NCBI RefSeq assembly: GCF_001953885.1
Contig: NZ_MQUS01000004.1
Coordinates: 310,001-374,000, forward strand
Direction of reading: 5' to 3'
Length of the DNA: 64,000 nucleotides
Source: Streptomyces sp. IMTB 2501
Lineage (GTDB): Bacteria; Actinomycetota; Actinomycetes; Streptomycetales; Streptomycetaceae
Part shown: in pieces, positions 32,049-40,866 of the stretch
How the letters are laid out: each line of letters starts with the position of its first letter
Numbering within the stretch: position 1 is the stretch's first letter
Notes under the pieces: model-generated
Told to the model about the DNA's origin: nothing
Databases searched by the model: none
What the model saw: only the letters and a program-made list of their open reading frames with translations
Made by a program: the position numbers and the translations under genes

Positions 32049-32951
32049 TCAGCCGACCTTCCCCGCCGCGCCGCGCAGGGCCTCGACCGCGGCGCGGATC
32101 GAGGGGCGGCGGTCGGCGTCGGCCCGCCAGATCACGTAGACGTGCCGGCGCACCCGCTGTGTGAGCGGCACGAGGACCACACCGTCCGGGACCGGGTGCC
32201 GGCCCAGCAGTGGCGCGATGCACACACCCAACCCGGAGGCGACCAGGCCGAGTTGGGTGTGGGTCTCACCGGCGCGGTGGCCGACGATCGGCTCGACGCC
32301 CTTGGAGCGCAGCGTGAACATCAGCCACTCGTGGCAGAACTCGCCCTCGCCCCAGGTGATCCACTCGTCCTCGGCGAACTCGGTGAGGTCGACCTCGTCC
32401 CGGCCGGCGAGCCGGTGCCCGACCGGCATGGCGACCTCGGCCGGATCGTCCAGCAGGGGCGCCTTGACCAGGCCGTCGGGCACGGGCATCGGCTTGTTGT
32501 ACCAGTCCAGCACCACCGCGAGATCCAGGTCGCCGCGGACCACACCGGCGATGCCCTGCTCCGGCTCCAGCTCGCTGGAACGCACCCGAAGCGCGGGGTG
32601 CTCGGCGCGCAGCGCGCCGAGCGCGGCCGGGAAGAGCCCGCGGGCGGCGGTCGGAAACGCCGACAGCCGCAGTTCGCCGACGACCTGACCGCGGTGCGCC
32701 TCCAGATCGGACTCGGCGAGCTCGACCTGGGACAGGATGCGTGCCGCGTGCTCCGACAGCAGCCGCCCGGCGTCCGTGAGCCGCACCCCCCGGCCGTTCT
32801 TGGCGAGGAGCTGCTGGCCGATCTCGCGCTCCAGCTTGCCCAGCTGCTGCGAGACTGCGGACGTGGTGACGTGCAGCGCGTCCGCGGCCGCGCTGACCGA
32901 GCCGTGCCGGGCGAGGGCATCCAGGGTGCGCAGGCGCTCCAGGTTCAACAT
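32049..32951 (-). CDS. LysR-family regulator
   Basis: 300 aa. HTH at about 1-60 (MLNLERLRTLDALARHGSVS, AAADALHVTTSAVSQQLGKL), then the periplasmic-binding-protein-like effector domain. Divergent from an EamA transporter, the classic LysR arrangement, with starts 74 bp apart. It probably activates the exporter when its small-molecule ligand is present. The gap contains GAGAAATCTC-like symmetry but no clean T-N11-A site. Confidence 0.88.
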   Translation of the reverse strand: MLNLERLRTLDALARHGSVSAAADALHVTTSAVSQQLGKLEREIGQQLLAKNGRGVRLTDAGRLLSEHAARILSQVELAESDLEAHRGQVVGELRLSAFPTAARGLFPAALGALRAEHPALRVRSSELEPEQGIAGVVRGDLDLAVVLDWYNKPMPVPDGLVKAPLLDDPAEVAMPVGHRLAGRDEVDLTEFAEDEWITWGEGEFCHEWLMFTLRSKGVEPIVGHRAGETHTQLGLVASGLGVCIAPLLGRHPVPDGVVLVPLTQRVRRHVYVIWRADADRRPSIRAAVEALRGAAGKVG

Positions 32952-33025
32952 ATAAGAGATTCTAAGAGGTACTCGGCGAGAAATCTCGATTGTGCTACGA
33001 GAATGTCTCCAGCATCGTTGAGGTC

Positions 33026-33961
33026 ATGAGCAGCACGGTCACCGCACCCCGCACCCAGTCCCCCGCCCCCGACCGTCCCCGCGTCCGCCTCGACTGGCGG
33101 GTCCGCTTCGGCGTCCTGTCCCTGATCTGGGGCTTCAGCTTCCTGCTGATCAAGGTCGGAACGGGAGGATACGCGCCCTTCCAGGTCACCCTCGGGCGGC
33201 TGGTGTTCGGCACGGCGGTGCTGGCGGCGGCGATGGCGGTCAAGCGGGAGAAGCTGCCGCGAGGGGCCCGGCTGTGGGGCCGTATGGCGCTCGCCGCGTT
33301 CTTCCTCAACGCCCTGCCGTTCTCCCTCTTCGCCTACTCCGAGCTGACGATCCCGTCCACGCTGGCCGGGATCTGCAACGCGACGTCGCCGCTGTGGGGC
33401 ATGGCGCTGTCCCTGGTCGCCCTGTCCGAGGACCGGCCGACCAGGGTCCGGGTGGCCGGGCTCGGTCTCGGCTTCTTGGGTGTGCTGACCGTGCTGGGAG
33501 CCTGGCAGGGGTTCCACGGGCTGGATGCCACGGGTACGGCGATGGCCCTGCTGGCTTCGCTGAGCTACCCGGTGGGCTGGATCTACGTCCGGCGGACGCT
33601 CGCGGGCACGGGCAACTCCCATCTGTCGATGACGGGGGCGCAGTTGCTGCTGGCGACGCTTCAACTGGCCGTTGTGACACCGTTGTTCACCAGCTTTCCC
33701 GCGCATTTCTCGCTCGTTCCGCTGCTGGCGATCGCCGCGCTGGGGGCGCTGGGTACGGGGTTGGCCGTGCTGATCCAGTACGGGCTGGTCGCCGAGGTGG
33801 GTCCGACGACCGCGCAGATGGTCACGTACTTCATCCCGGTCATCGCCACGGCAGCGGGCGTCGCGATCCTCGGGGAGTCGTTGCGGTGGACCACACCGGT
33901 GGGGGCGCTGATCGTGCTGGCGGGGGCCGCGCTCACTCAGGTGCGGCGAAAGGGCGCCTGA
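33026..33961 (+). CDS. EamA/DMT-family transporter
   Basis: 311 aa from the ATG at 33026 (MSSTVTAP); the frame is open to 32990. Ten predicted transmembrane helices in two EamA repeats: SLIWGFSFLLIKVGTGGYAP in the first and ALIVLAGAALTQVRR at the end of the second. Drug/metabolite exporters of this group efflux amino acids or other small molecules. Its expression is probably set by the divergent LysR protein. A terminator-like hairpin follows. Confidence 0.87.
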   Translation: MSSTVTAPRTQSPAPDRPRVRLDWRVRFGVLSLIWGFSFLLIKVGTGGYAPFQVTLGRLVFGTAVLAAAMAVKREKLPRGARLWGRMALAAFFLNALPFSLFAYSELTIPSTLAGICNATSPLWGMALSLVALSEDRPTRVRVAGLGLGFLGVLTVLGAWQGFHGLDATGTAMALLASLSYPVGWIYVRRTLAGTGNSHLSMTGAQLLLATLQLAVVTPLFTSFPAHFSLVPLLAIAALGALGTGLAVLIQYGLVAEVGPTTAQMVTYFIPVIATAAGVAILGESLRWTTPVGALIVLAGAALTQVRRKGA

Positions 33962-33971
33962 CGGGGAGGGG

Positions 33972-34003
33972 GCGGGGAATGCCGTTCGCGAGTGCGGCCC
34001 CGC
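33972..34003. terminator. Hairpin between EamA and MocR genes
   Basis: GCGGGG (33972-33977) pairs with CCCCGC (33998-34003); flanking G and C runs extend the stem. It lies 10 bp past the EamA stop and 20 bp before the end of the convergent MocR gene. Confidence 0.45.
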
Positions 34004-34022
34004 GCCCCTTCGTGGCTCGCCG

Positions 34023-35363
34023 TCAGCCGTAGACGCGGGCCGGAGACGGTCGTACCGCTGCTGACACCGCCTCCGCCAAGGGGGTGATGTCCTCCTCCGT
34101 GAGCGTCGAGATCGTGATGCGGATCGCCTGCCGGCTGTTCAGGCGGTAGCGGGCGCCCGGGGCGACCGCCCAGCCCGCTTGGAGGAGGCGGGCCACCGCG
34201 CCGGTCTCGTCGGGGACCGGCACCCATACGTTCATGCCGCTGCGGCCGTGGGCGGCGACTCCGCGGTCCGCCAGCGCGTCGACCAGTGCGTCCCTGCGGG
34301 CCGCGTACGCCCGGGCCACCGCCACCCGGTCCACCGCGCCCTGGGTCCACAGCCGGACCACGGCCCGCTGCAGCAGCAGGCTCACCCAGCCGGGGCCCAG
34401 ACGCTGGCGGCCGCGTACCCGGTCGACGGTGACGGGGTCGCCGGCCACGACGGCCACGCGCAGGTCGGGGCCGTAGGCCTTGGAGGCGGAGCGGACGACG
34501 GCCCAGTGGCGGGTGCCGCCCGCGAGGGGGTGCAGCGGGAGGTCGACGATGCCGTGGCCGTGGTCGTCCTCGATCAGCAGCGTCCCCGGGTGGTCGCGCA
34601 GGACCGCGCGCAGGGCACGCGCGCGTGTGGCGGTGACACAGGCGCCGGTCGGGTTCTGCGCGCGGTCGGTGACGATGAAGGCGCGGGCGCCGGACTCCAG
34701 GGCGCGGCGCAGGTCGTCGGCGCGCGGGCCGTCGTCGTCCAGGCCCACCGGGAGTGTGCGCAGCCCCAGCGCGGGGACCAGGTCGAGGACGCTGCCCCAG
34801 CCGGGGTCCTCGACGGCGACCGCGTCGCCCGGTCTGAGGTGGGCGGACAGGACGCGCTCGATGGCGTCGAGGGAGCCCGACGTCACGGTGAGCGGGCCCG
34901 CGGGGACGCCGTCGGCGTCGAGTTCGGCGCGGGCGAGGCGGGCGAGGTCCGCGTCGACGGGGTCGTCGCCGTAGCGGACGGGCCGCCGGTCGCCCTCCTT
35001 CGCCGCCGCGGCAAGGGCCGGGGCCAGTCGGGGCAGGAGGGCCGGGTCCGGATTGCCGGAGGCCAGGTCACGGCCGCCCGCCGGGACCTCAACGCGCAGT
35101 TCCTCGCGCCCGGTGGTGGCCGGCTTGTGCCGGACCCGGCTGCCGCGACGGCCGGCGGTCTCGATCACCCCGCGCTCGCGCAGGGTGCGGTACGCGGCCG
35201 CGACGGTGTTGGGATTCACGCCCAGCCGGGTCGCCAACTCCCGCATGGGCGGCAGGGTTTGGCCCGGCACCAGCCCACCGGTACCGACCGCGCGCTCCAC
35301 GCTGGCCGCGATCTCCGCTGCGCCACGCCCTTCGATGGGATACTCTCCTAGCACAAAGAACAT
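34023..35363 (-). CDS. MocR-type (GntR-HTH plus aminotransferase) regulator
   Basis: 446 aa. N-terminal GntR winged helix (about 10-75: LPPMRELATRLGVNPNTVAA, AYRTLRERGVIETAG), then a fold-type I aminotransferase domain with the PLP lysine in RSASKAYGPDLRVAV. MocR proteins sense PLP or amino-acid intermediates and regulate divergently transcribed genes. Here the neighbour is a PPOX-fold gene at 35431, fitting vitamin B6 or amine metabolism. The ATG at 35363 sits right beside a palindrome containing CATAAT, so the real start may be slightly downstream. Confidence 0.87.
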   Translation of the reverse strand: MFFVLGEYPIEGRGAAEIAASVERAVGTGGLVPGQTLPPMRELATRLGVNPNTVAAAYRTLRERGVIETAGRRGSRVRHKPATTGREELRVEVPAGGRDLASGNPDPALLPRLAPALAAAAKEGDRRPVRYGDDPVDADLARLARAELDADGVPAGPLTVTSGSLDAIERVLSAHLRPGDAVAVEDPGWGSVLDLVPALGLRTLPVGLDDDGPRADDLRRALESGARAFIVTDRAQNPTGACVTATRARALRAVLRDHPGTLLIEDDHGHGIVDLPLHPLAGGTRHWAVVRSASKAYGPDLRVAVVAGDPVTVDRVRGRQRLGPGWVSLLLQRAVVRLWTQGAVDRVAVARAYAARRDALVDALADRGVAAHGRSGMNVWVPVPDETGAVARLLQAGWAVAPGARYRLNSRQAIRITISTLTEEDITPLAEAVSAAVRPSPARVYG

Positions 35364-35365
35364 TA

Positions 35366-35377
35366 TGCACTAGTGCA
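35366..35377. promoter_or_regulatory. Palindrome TGCACTAGTGCA at the MocR start
   Basis: A perfect 12-bp palindrome in the divergent gap between the MocR (35363) and PPOX (35431) starts. Its position against the MocR start codon suggests autorepression. Confidence 0.5.
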
Positions 35378-35430
35378 AAATGGATTGCCACTGCTGCTGA
35401 TCGCCATCGCTCGCCACGGAGGAACCACCC

Positions 35431-36111
35431 ATGCAGGGGACGACCGAGGAAACCCAGGCCGCCGCCTATGCCCCGACCGACCGCACCGTGCCCACGCGCT
35501 CCGCGGACCGGGCGTCGTACGACAAGGAACTGGTGCACTCGATACTCGACGAGGGGTACGTCTGCCACCTCGGCTTCGTCCGCGACGGCGCGCCCGTGGT
35601 GCTGCCGACGCTGTACGGCCGGGTCGGCGAGCGGCTCTATGTGCACGGGTCCACCGGTTCGCGTCCGCTGCGGATGACCGGCGAGGCCGACCCGGGCCTT
35701 CCGGTGTGCCTGACGGTCACCCACCTGGACGGGCTGGTGCTGGCCCGTTCCGCCTTCCACCACTCCCTCAACTACCGCTCCGTGGTGGTGCACGGCATCG
35801 CGCGCCAGGTCACCGACCCGGACGAGAAGCGGGCGGCCCTGGACGCGCTGGTGGACCAGGTCGTGCCGGGCCGCGCCGCCGACTCCCGGCCCGCGAACAA
35901 GAAGGAGCTGGCCGCCACCATGGTGATCCGCCTGGACCTGGACGAGGTCTCGGCCAAGCTCCGCACCGGCGGCGCGAACGACGAGCCGGAGGACCTCGCC
36001 CTGCCGCACTGGGCCGGCGTCGTCCCGGTCCAGCGCGGCTACGGCACCCCGGTCCCCAACGCCGACCTGGCACCCGGCATCGAGCTGCCGGACTACCTGA
36101 AGGCCCGGTAG
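35431..36111 (+). CDS. PPOX-fold flavin-nucleotide-binding protein
   Basis: 226 aa with GGAGGA before the ATG. It contains the NimA/PPOX_2-type barrel: LVHSILDEGYVCHLGFVRDG, LPTLYGRVGERLYVHGSTGS, SFHH-like ARSAFHHSLNYRSVVVHG. Related proteins are annotated as flavin-nucleotide-binding or nitroimidazole-resistance proteins. Larger than the PPOX protein at 31391. Divergent from a MocR regulator, its probable controller. Confidence 0.85.
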   Translation: MQGTTEETQAAAYAPTDRTVPTRSADRASYDKELVHSILDEGYVCHLGFVRDGAPVVLPTLYGRVGERLYVHGSTGSRPLRMTGEADPGLPVCLTVTHLDGLVLARSAFHHSLNYRSVVVHGIARQVTDPDEKRAALDALVDQVVPGRAADSRPANKKELAATMVIRLDLDEVSAKLRTGGANDEPEDLALPHWAGVVPVQRGYGTPVPNADLAPGIELPDYLKAR

Positions 36112-36134
36112 GCGCCTGTCCCTGGGCCGGCCGG

Positions 36135-37079
36135 TCACACCGGGATCGACTCCCTGCGGCCGGATCCGCGGGCCTCGCTCACGGCGAGACCCGCGACCGC
36201 GCCGAGCAGGAGCAGGGTGCCGGCCGCGGTGGTCGCCGTCAGCCGCTCGCCGAGCAGGGCGACGGCGAGCACGGCCGCGGTCACCGGCTCCAGCAGCATG
36301 ATCACGGAGACGGTGGCGGACCGTACGACGGCCGCTCCGGCGAAGTACAGGGCGTACGCGAGGGCCGTGGGCACGGCGGCGATGTAGAGCACGAGCCACA
36401 GCAGCCGTGCCGGGTGGGCGGTGTGCGGGAGCAGGCCTTCGTGCAGCGCGAACGGCAGCAGGCACAAGGCGGTCACCGCGAACGCCCCGGCGGTGGTGTC
36501 GGAGGCGTCGGCGCCGCCGCCCCTCCCCCACCAGCGGGTCAGCAGGGTCATGGCGCCGTAGCCCGCGGCCGAGGCGAGCGCCAGGAGCACACCGGCCGGG
36601 CGCACGGTCGCGGCCGAGCCGCCGAAGGTCAGCACCGCGAGCCCGGCGAGCGCCCCGGCGACGGCCAACGCCCCGCCTGCGCCCAGCCGTTCGCCGAGCA
36701 GCAGCCGGGCACCGAGCGCGATGAGCACGGGGCCCGCGCCGAGGGTGACGACGGTGGCCATGGCCAGTCCGGTGGACTCCACGGCGGCGAAGTAGGCGGT
36801 CTGGAACACCGCGAGGCCGAGGCCGGTGGCGAGGACCCGGCCGGCCCTGCGGGCCAGGGGTTCGATGGTGGCCGGGCGGACCCGGGGGCGCAGCCCTCGT
36901 CCGGCGAGCAGCAGGACGAGTCCCAGCGCGCAGCGCCAGAAGGACAGCCCGAAGGCGCCCATGTCACTGGTCCGGTAGACCAGGGAGGCGGCGGCGCCGG
37001 CGGTGCCCCATGCGGCACCGGTGATGATCAGATAGAGCAGGCCACGCCCGACGGGCAGGCCAGAAGCAGTGTTCGACAA
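36135..37079 (-). CDS. EamA/DMT-family transporter
   Basis: 314 aa if it starts at the TTG at 37079, which has GGAG 8 nt upstream; a GTG at 37103 without a ribosome site is the alternative. Ten transmembrane helices and two EamA repeats: [20 protein letters not shown] and, later, [20 protein letters not shown] with the GERL that typically ends helix 9. Substrate unknown. Downstream on the same strand of a second EamA gene (192 bp apart), perhaps a duplication, although the sequences are quite different. Confidence 0.83.
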   Translation of the reverse strand: MSNTASGLPVGRGLLYLIITGAAWGTAGAAASLVYRTSDMGAFGLSFWRCALGLVLLLAGRGLRPRVRPATIEPLARRAGRVLATGLGLAVFQTAYFAAVESTGLAMATVVTLGAGPVLIALGARLLLGERLGAGGALAVAGALAGLAVLTFGGSAATVRPAGVLLALASAAGYGAMTLLTRWWGRGGGADASDTTAGAFAVTALCLLPFALHEGLLPHTAHPARLLWLVLYIAAVPTALAYALYFAGAAVVRSATVSVIMLLEPVTAAVLAVALLGERLTATTAAGTLLLLGAVAGLAVSEARGSGRRESIPV

Positions 37080-37271
37080 GGGATTTTCTCCGCAGAAGCG
37101 CACACGACGGTGCGGAAGTTCGAGGGCGACCCGTTTCAGCGGGGCGCGCGGACTTCATCTGCGGGCAGCACCGTCCGGCCCGGCGCACAAGCGGCGCTGG
37201 GCGGGTGTCCCGGAGGCCCGCCTCAGGCGGCCGGGGGCGGAAGAACGAGCGTGGACGGCATGACCGGCACC

Positions 37272-38276
37272 TTAGGCAGCCGTACCGCGCGCTGACAACT
37301 CCCGCTCCGCGCCGCCCGCGGCCACCGGCTCGGCGGAACCCTTGGCGGGGGTCGAGGACTGGGCGATGAACGCGCCGAGCAGGACGACGGCGCCGCCCGC
37401 GATCTGTGGCAGGGACAGGTGCTCGCCGAGCAGCACCCAGGCCAGCACGGTCGCGATGACCGCCTCCAGGCAGGCGACGACGCCCGCGACCTGCGGAGAC
37501 AGCCGGCGCACGGAGAGCACCCCGGTGACGTACGCGGCGACGGTGGCGATCAGCACGATCCAGCCCAGCAGGGCGAGGGCCGGTACGGCGGTGCCGTTCA
37601 TGTCCGCCGAGCCGGTGAGCACCGACCAGCGCATGGTCCAGGGGCGGGCGACGACCGTCAGGACGAGGGCGCCGACGAGCAGACCGTAGGCGATGACACC
37701 GAGCGGGTCCGGTGCCTCGTCGCCCGCGTCACCTCCGTGGTCGGCCAGGACGAAATAGCCGACCTGGCAGCAGGCGGCTCCGAGGGCGAGCAGCAGGCCG
37801 AGGGCGTCGAAGCTCAGCCCCGACCAGACCTCCACCACACAGGCGAGGCCGCCGGCCGCGAGGACCACACCGAGCGCGGCGGCACGCGTCACCGGCCGCC
37901 GCTGCACGAACCGCACCCAGCCCAGCACGAGTGCGGGAGCCAGGTACTCGATGAGCAGGGCCACGCCCACCGGGATCCGGGAGAGCGCGGCGAAGTAGCA
38001 GGCCTGGACACCGGCGACGGCGAGCAGTCCGAACCCGGCGAGCAGCGCGGGGCGGCGGCGCGGCAGCGCCCGGTGCCGCACGGCGAGCGGCAGCATGACC
38101 ACGGCGGCGCCGGCCACCCGCAGCCAGACCACGTGGAGCGGGTCGAGGCCCGCCTCGATCAGCGGCTTCGCGGCCACTCCGGACCCGCCGAAGGCGAGTG
38201 CCGAGGCGAGCGCGAGACCGAGCCCGACACCCCTGCCACAGCTGCCCTGACTGCTCTCTGACGTGTGCACCGGCAC
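37272..38276 (-). CDS. EamA/DMT-family transporter (RhtA-like)
   Basis: 334 aa from a GTG at 38276 (GTG 38270 also possible). Ten transmembrane helices. AAKPLIEAGLDPLHVVWLRV, QACYFAALSRIPVGVALLIE and VVACLEAVIATVLAWVLLGE resemble the RhtA threonine/homoserine exporter group. Probably exports an amino acid or similar metabolite. A short hydrophilic C-terminal tail follows the last helix. Confidence 0.85.
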   Translation of the reverse strand: MPVHTSESSQGSCGRGVGLGLALASALAFGGSGVAAKPLIEAGLDPLHVVWLRVAGAAVVMLPLAVRHRALPRRRPALLAGFGLLAVAGVQACYFAALSRIPVGVALLIEYLAPALVLGWVRFVQRRPVTRAAALGVVLAAGGLACVVEVWSGLSFDALGLLLALGAACCQVGYFVLADHGGDAGDEAPDPLGVIAYGLLVGALVLTVVARPWTMRWSVLTGSADMNGTAVPALALLGWIVLIATVAAYVTGVLSVRRLSPQVAGVVACLEAVIATVLAWVLLGEHLSLPQIAGGAVVLLGAFIAQSSTPAKGSAEPVAAGGAERELSARGTAA

Positions 38277-38346
38277 ATGATGACAGGCGGCGACATGAGC
38301 GTCATCCCCTATGACACCTGTCTCAGGGGCTGGACGTGCGACGCCC

Positions 38347-38961
38347 TCAGCGGACCGGATCGCCGTCGCCGGCGCACTCCTCGGCGCCGGCCGCGAGCCG
38401 GGTGTTCAGGTCGCGGATGCCGGCGCGTTCGAGCACCTCGACGGCCCGGGACCCCGGGTCCGCGGTGAGCGCTGCGAGGAGATCGACGCCCGTGACGCGG
38501 GGCTCGCCGCGCAGGCGGACACGTGCACGGGCGCCGGACAGTGCGGCGGCCGCCGCGGGCGACCAGCCGGCGGTGTCCATGGGTTCCCGTGCGCCGGGAA
38601 CGGCCGTGGCGGGCAGGACGGCGAGCGCGCCGGAGTCCTCCACGCTGCCCTGCCAGCGCAGTCCGTAGCCGATGCTGCGCTGCACCAGGTAGCCGAGGAG
38701 CCGGGCGAGCTGCGGCGGGCCGCCGACGGCGGCGCGGACCTCGGGGTCGTGTTCCAGGAGGGAGTGCAGCAGATGGGCGGTGTCGATCTGCCGGTCCCCG
38801 TCCCGTACGGCCCTGCGGCGGGCACCGGCGAGCACCGCCGCCAGCTCTGCGCCGAGCGCGGCATCGTCATCCAGGTGCGCGGCCGCCTCGTCATGGGCGG
38901 CCCGGCGGGCAGTACGGGGTTGCACATCCCCTACCCCATCAGCCTCAACGGGCCGAGTCAT
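38347..38961 (-). CDS. Clp N-terminal-domain protein
   Basis: 204 aa from the ATG at 38961; longer starts run into non-conserved sequence. It contains two imperfect Clp_N repeats: AAVLAGARRRAVRDGDRQID with THLLHSLLEH-like AHLLHSLLEHDPEVRAAVGG, then ALSGARARVRLRGEPRVTGV with DLLAALTADPGSRAVEVLER. No AAA+ or peptidase part follows, so it may be a free adaptor or substrate-recognition module for ClpC. Composition matches the neighbours. Ribosome site weak. Confidence 0.68.
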   Translation of the reverse strand: MTRPVEADGVGDVQPRTARRAAHDEAAAHLDDDAALGAELAAVLAGARRRAVRDGDRQIDTAHLLHSLLEHDPEVRAAVGGPPQLARLLGYLVQRSIGYGLRWQGSVEDSGALAVLPATAVPGAREPMDTAGWSPAAAAALSGARARVRLRGEPRVTGVDLLAALTADPGSRAVEVLERAGIRDLNTRLAAGAEECAGDGDPVR

Positions 38962-39075
38962 CCACGACTGGAACCATCTTCGCGTCCCACACAGAGTGGA
39001 CATCGACGATCTGCATCTCATCCTTACGGAGGAGATTCGGCCGCTCCGGCCCAGGAGGGCGCGCGTCGCCTTGCC

Positions 39076-39270
39076 ATGCGCCCTGCACGCAACCACCCCA
39101 CGCCCCCGCACATCCCACACCGGCGTGGAGAGGACGCCCTGCTCGCGGACCTGTTCCGGGAGGCCTGGCACTGCCGCGACGAGAGTGCCCTGCCGAGCGC
39201 GTGGGATCTGTTCGACGCGGCGGCGATACGGCGGGTGGGCCGACCCGCGCCCATCGACCGACATTCCTGA
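39076..39270 (+). CDS. Possible small protein, 64 aa
   Basis: ATG at 39076. Basic, Pro/His-rich start (MRPARNHPTPPHIPHRRGED), then an amphipathic helix ALLADLFREAWHCRDESALP and SAWDLFDAAAIRRVG. About 80% of third positions are G/C in this frame. It has no good ribosome site (GGAGG is 15 nt away). It lies in the 397-bp divergent gap between the Clp_N gene and the SRPBCC gene and could still be chance. Confidence 0.33.
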   Translation: MRPARNHPTPPHIPHRRGEDALLADLFREAWHCRDESALPSAWDLFDAAAIRRVGRPAPIDRHS

Positions 39271-39283
39271 CGGTTCATCAGTA

Positions 39284-39312
39284 TTGAATGTTCACGCCCC
39301 TGCGGCTACGTT
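39284..39312 (+). promoter_or_regulatory. Promoter of the SRPBCC gene
   Basis: TTGAAT (39284-39289), 17-bp spacer, TACGTT (39307-39312). The start point would be near 39319, 40 nt before the ATG. A near-palindrome CTGACG-GTT-CATCAG sits immediately upstream of the -35 and may bind an activator. Confidence 0.55.
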
Positions 39313-39358
39313 CCGCGACACCGTAGCCCGCTACGCCCGATTCCGAAGGGGTGGTCGT

Positions 39359-39787
39359 ATGGCCGAAGTCAGCGCGGAGGCACGCATCCAGGCACCGGCC
39401 GAGAAGGTGTGGGCCCAGCTCACCGACTGGTCGTCGTACGGGGAGTGGAACGCCACCCACACCAGCTTCCCCAAGGGCGGCCCGGAGACGCTGGCCGTGG
39501 GCGGGACGTTCCAGGAGAACATGAAGCTGATGGGCTTCCCGGCCGAGGTCGACTGGACCGTCGAGGAGCTGGAGCCGGCGCGGGTGTTGGCCATCCGCGG
39601 CAAGGGTCCGATGGCGGTGACGGTCGCCACCCGCTACACCCTCACCCCCGACGGCGACGCCACGTCCGTGCGCATCGACGGCGAGTTCACCGGCGCCGCC
39701 GTCTCACTGATGGCGGGCAAGCTGAAGGACTCGGCGACGGCCGCCCTGAACGAGTCACTGCGCAAGCTGGCCGGCCTGGTGGTCTGA
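39359..39787 (+). CDS. SRPBCC-fold (polyketide cyclase/START-like) protein
   Basis: 142 aa with AAGGGG 7 nt before the ATG. The helix-grip fold is recognisable from AEARIQAPAEKVWAQLTDWS, SYGEWNATHTSFP and the long C-terminal helix LKDSATAALNESLRKLAGLV. Members bind lipids or aromatic compounds in a deep cavity and include CoxG-type and toxin-like proteins. The ligand is unknown. Convergent with the PadR gene, separated by a tandem repeat and a terminator. Confidence 0.83.
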   Translation: MAEVSAEARIQAPAEKVWAQLTDWSSYGEWNATHTSFPKGGPETLAVGGTFQENMKLMGFPAEVDWTVEELEPARVLAIRGKGPMAVTVATRYTLTPDGDATSVRIDGEFTGAAVSLMAGKLKDSATAALNESLRKLAGLVV

Positions 39788-39842
39788 ACCCGGGCGGGCC
39801 GGCCGGGCATACGACGGCACCCCGGCGGGCGGGGCACGCGAT

Positions 39843-39900
39843 GGCGCCCTCAGCGGTCCCGGCCGCGCGAAGGCGCCTTCGGCGGTCCCGGGCACGCGAA
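39843..39900. repeat. 29-bp tandem repeat
   Basis: Two head-to-tail units, 39843-39871 and 39872-39900, both starting GGCGCC and ending CGCGAA, agree at about 25 of 29 positions; a third begins as the terminator stem at 39901. Non-coding, between convergent genes. Confidence 0.65.
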
Positions 39901-39932
39901 GGCGCCCCGCCCGGATCACCGTGCGGGGCGCC
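39901..39932. terminator. Terminator between SRPBCC and PadR genes
   Basis: GGCGCCCCGC (39901-39910) pairs perfectly with GCGGGGCGCC (39923-39932) around a 12-nt loop. It ends 18 bp before the stop of the convergent PadR gene and can serve both directions. Confidence 0.75.
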
Positions 39933-39950
39933 TCACCGCGCCTGCGATCC

Positions 39951-40577
39951 TCAGTGCTCGTCGGCGAGGATCAGGTACAGCTTCTTGCGGGCCTCGTTGA
40001 TGACGGCCAGCGCCTTCTCGCGCTGTTCCTTGCTGCCGGTCTTCCAGACCTGGCCGAAGGCCTCCATCAGACCGAAGCCGGCCTGGCGGATCTCACTGAG
40101 GGCCTCCCAGTCGACCCCGCGCGAGGCCTCCTCCCAGGGTGCGTCCGGCCCCTCGTCGGCGGCGGTGCGCCCGTCCTCGGTGAGGGCGAACAGCTTCTTG
40201 CCGCCCTCGGTCTCGCTGGCGATCAGACCCTCGTCCTCCAGCAGCTGGAGCGTCGGATACACCGAGCCGGGGCTCGGCTTCCACGCGCCGCCGCTGCGTT
40301 CCGCGATCTCCTGGATCATTTCGTAGCCGTGCATGGGGCGGTCCTTGAGCAGGGCCAGGATCGAGGCCCGCACATCACCGCGCCGCGCCCGTCCCCGCGG
40401 GCCACCGCGCCCCCTGGGCCCCCAGGGACCGGGTCCGAATCCGGGTCCGCCGGGCCCGAATCCGGGACCACCCGGACCGAAGGGTCCGAAGGCGGCCCGT
40501 CGCCCGTCGAATCCACCCATGCCCCGCATTCCGGGGCCCTCGTGCCGATGTCCACGCTCGAATCCGTGGGTACGCAT
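39951..40577 (-). CDS. PadR-family regulator with Gly/Pro-rich N-terminal extension
   Basis: 208 aa from the ATG at 40577 with GGAG 8 nt upstream. The first 65 residues are unusual: a His-containing start (MRTHGFERGHRHEGPGMRGM) then GPGGPGFG repeats. The PadR winged helix follows (about 68-145: ASILALLKDRPMHGYEMIQE, SPGSVYPTLQLLEDEGLI), then a C-terminal helical dimer domain. The layout recalls YqjI, a PadR protein whose N-terminal extension binds metal, but here there are too few His to be sure. Several palindromes lie upstream. Confidence 0.85.
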   Translation of the reverse strand: MRTHGFERGHRHEGPGMRGMGGFDGRRAAFGPFGPGGPGFGPGGPGFGPGPWGPRGRGGPRGRARRGDVRASILALLKDRPMHGYEMIQEIAERSGGAWKPSPGSVYPTLQLLEDEGLIASETEGGKKLFALTEDGRTAADEGPDAPWEEASRGVDWEALSEIRQAGFGLMEAFGQVWKTGSKEQREKALAVINEARKKLYLILADEH

Positions 40578-40651
40578 CGCGATCACTCCATTCCATCGCT
40601 GATCTGTCACGTTTGCATCGCGTATCGTTCGCGATGCCTCAACGATATATC
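40574..40651. promoter_or_regulatory. Palindrome cluster upstream of the PadR gene
   Basis: GCATCGCG (40615-40622) pairs with CGCGATGC (40630-40637) across 7 nt; CGATATATCG (40642-40651) is a perfect palindrome; and GCATCGCGATC (40574-40584) repeats the half-site over the start codon. Likely autoregulatory PadR sites. Confidence 0.55.
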
Positions 40652-40866
40652 GGGACCGATCGCATGGCAACACCCTTCCGAGAGCCCGTCGCACATCTCG
40701 TCCCAGGGGAGGACTCTTCGTCGCGAAGGACGACCCCTCGTCCCGGAGGAGGACCCCGCTCCCGCCGCCCGGCCGAGCAGGCCGCACAGGCCTCGTACCG
40801 GCGGCTCACACGAGTGCGCCGCGCAGGCCGACGAAGAGCGTCGAGATGTGCCTGAGGATCGTTCGC

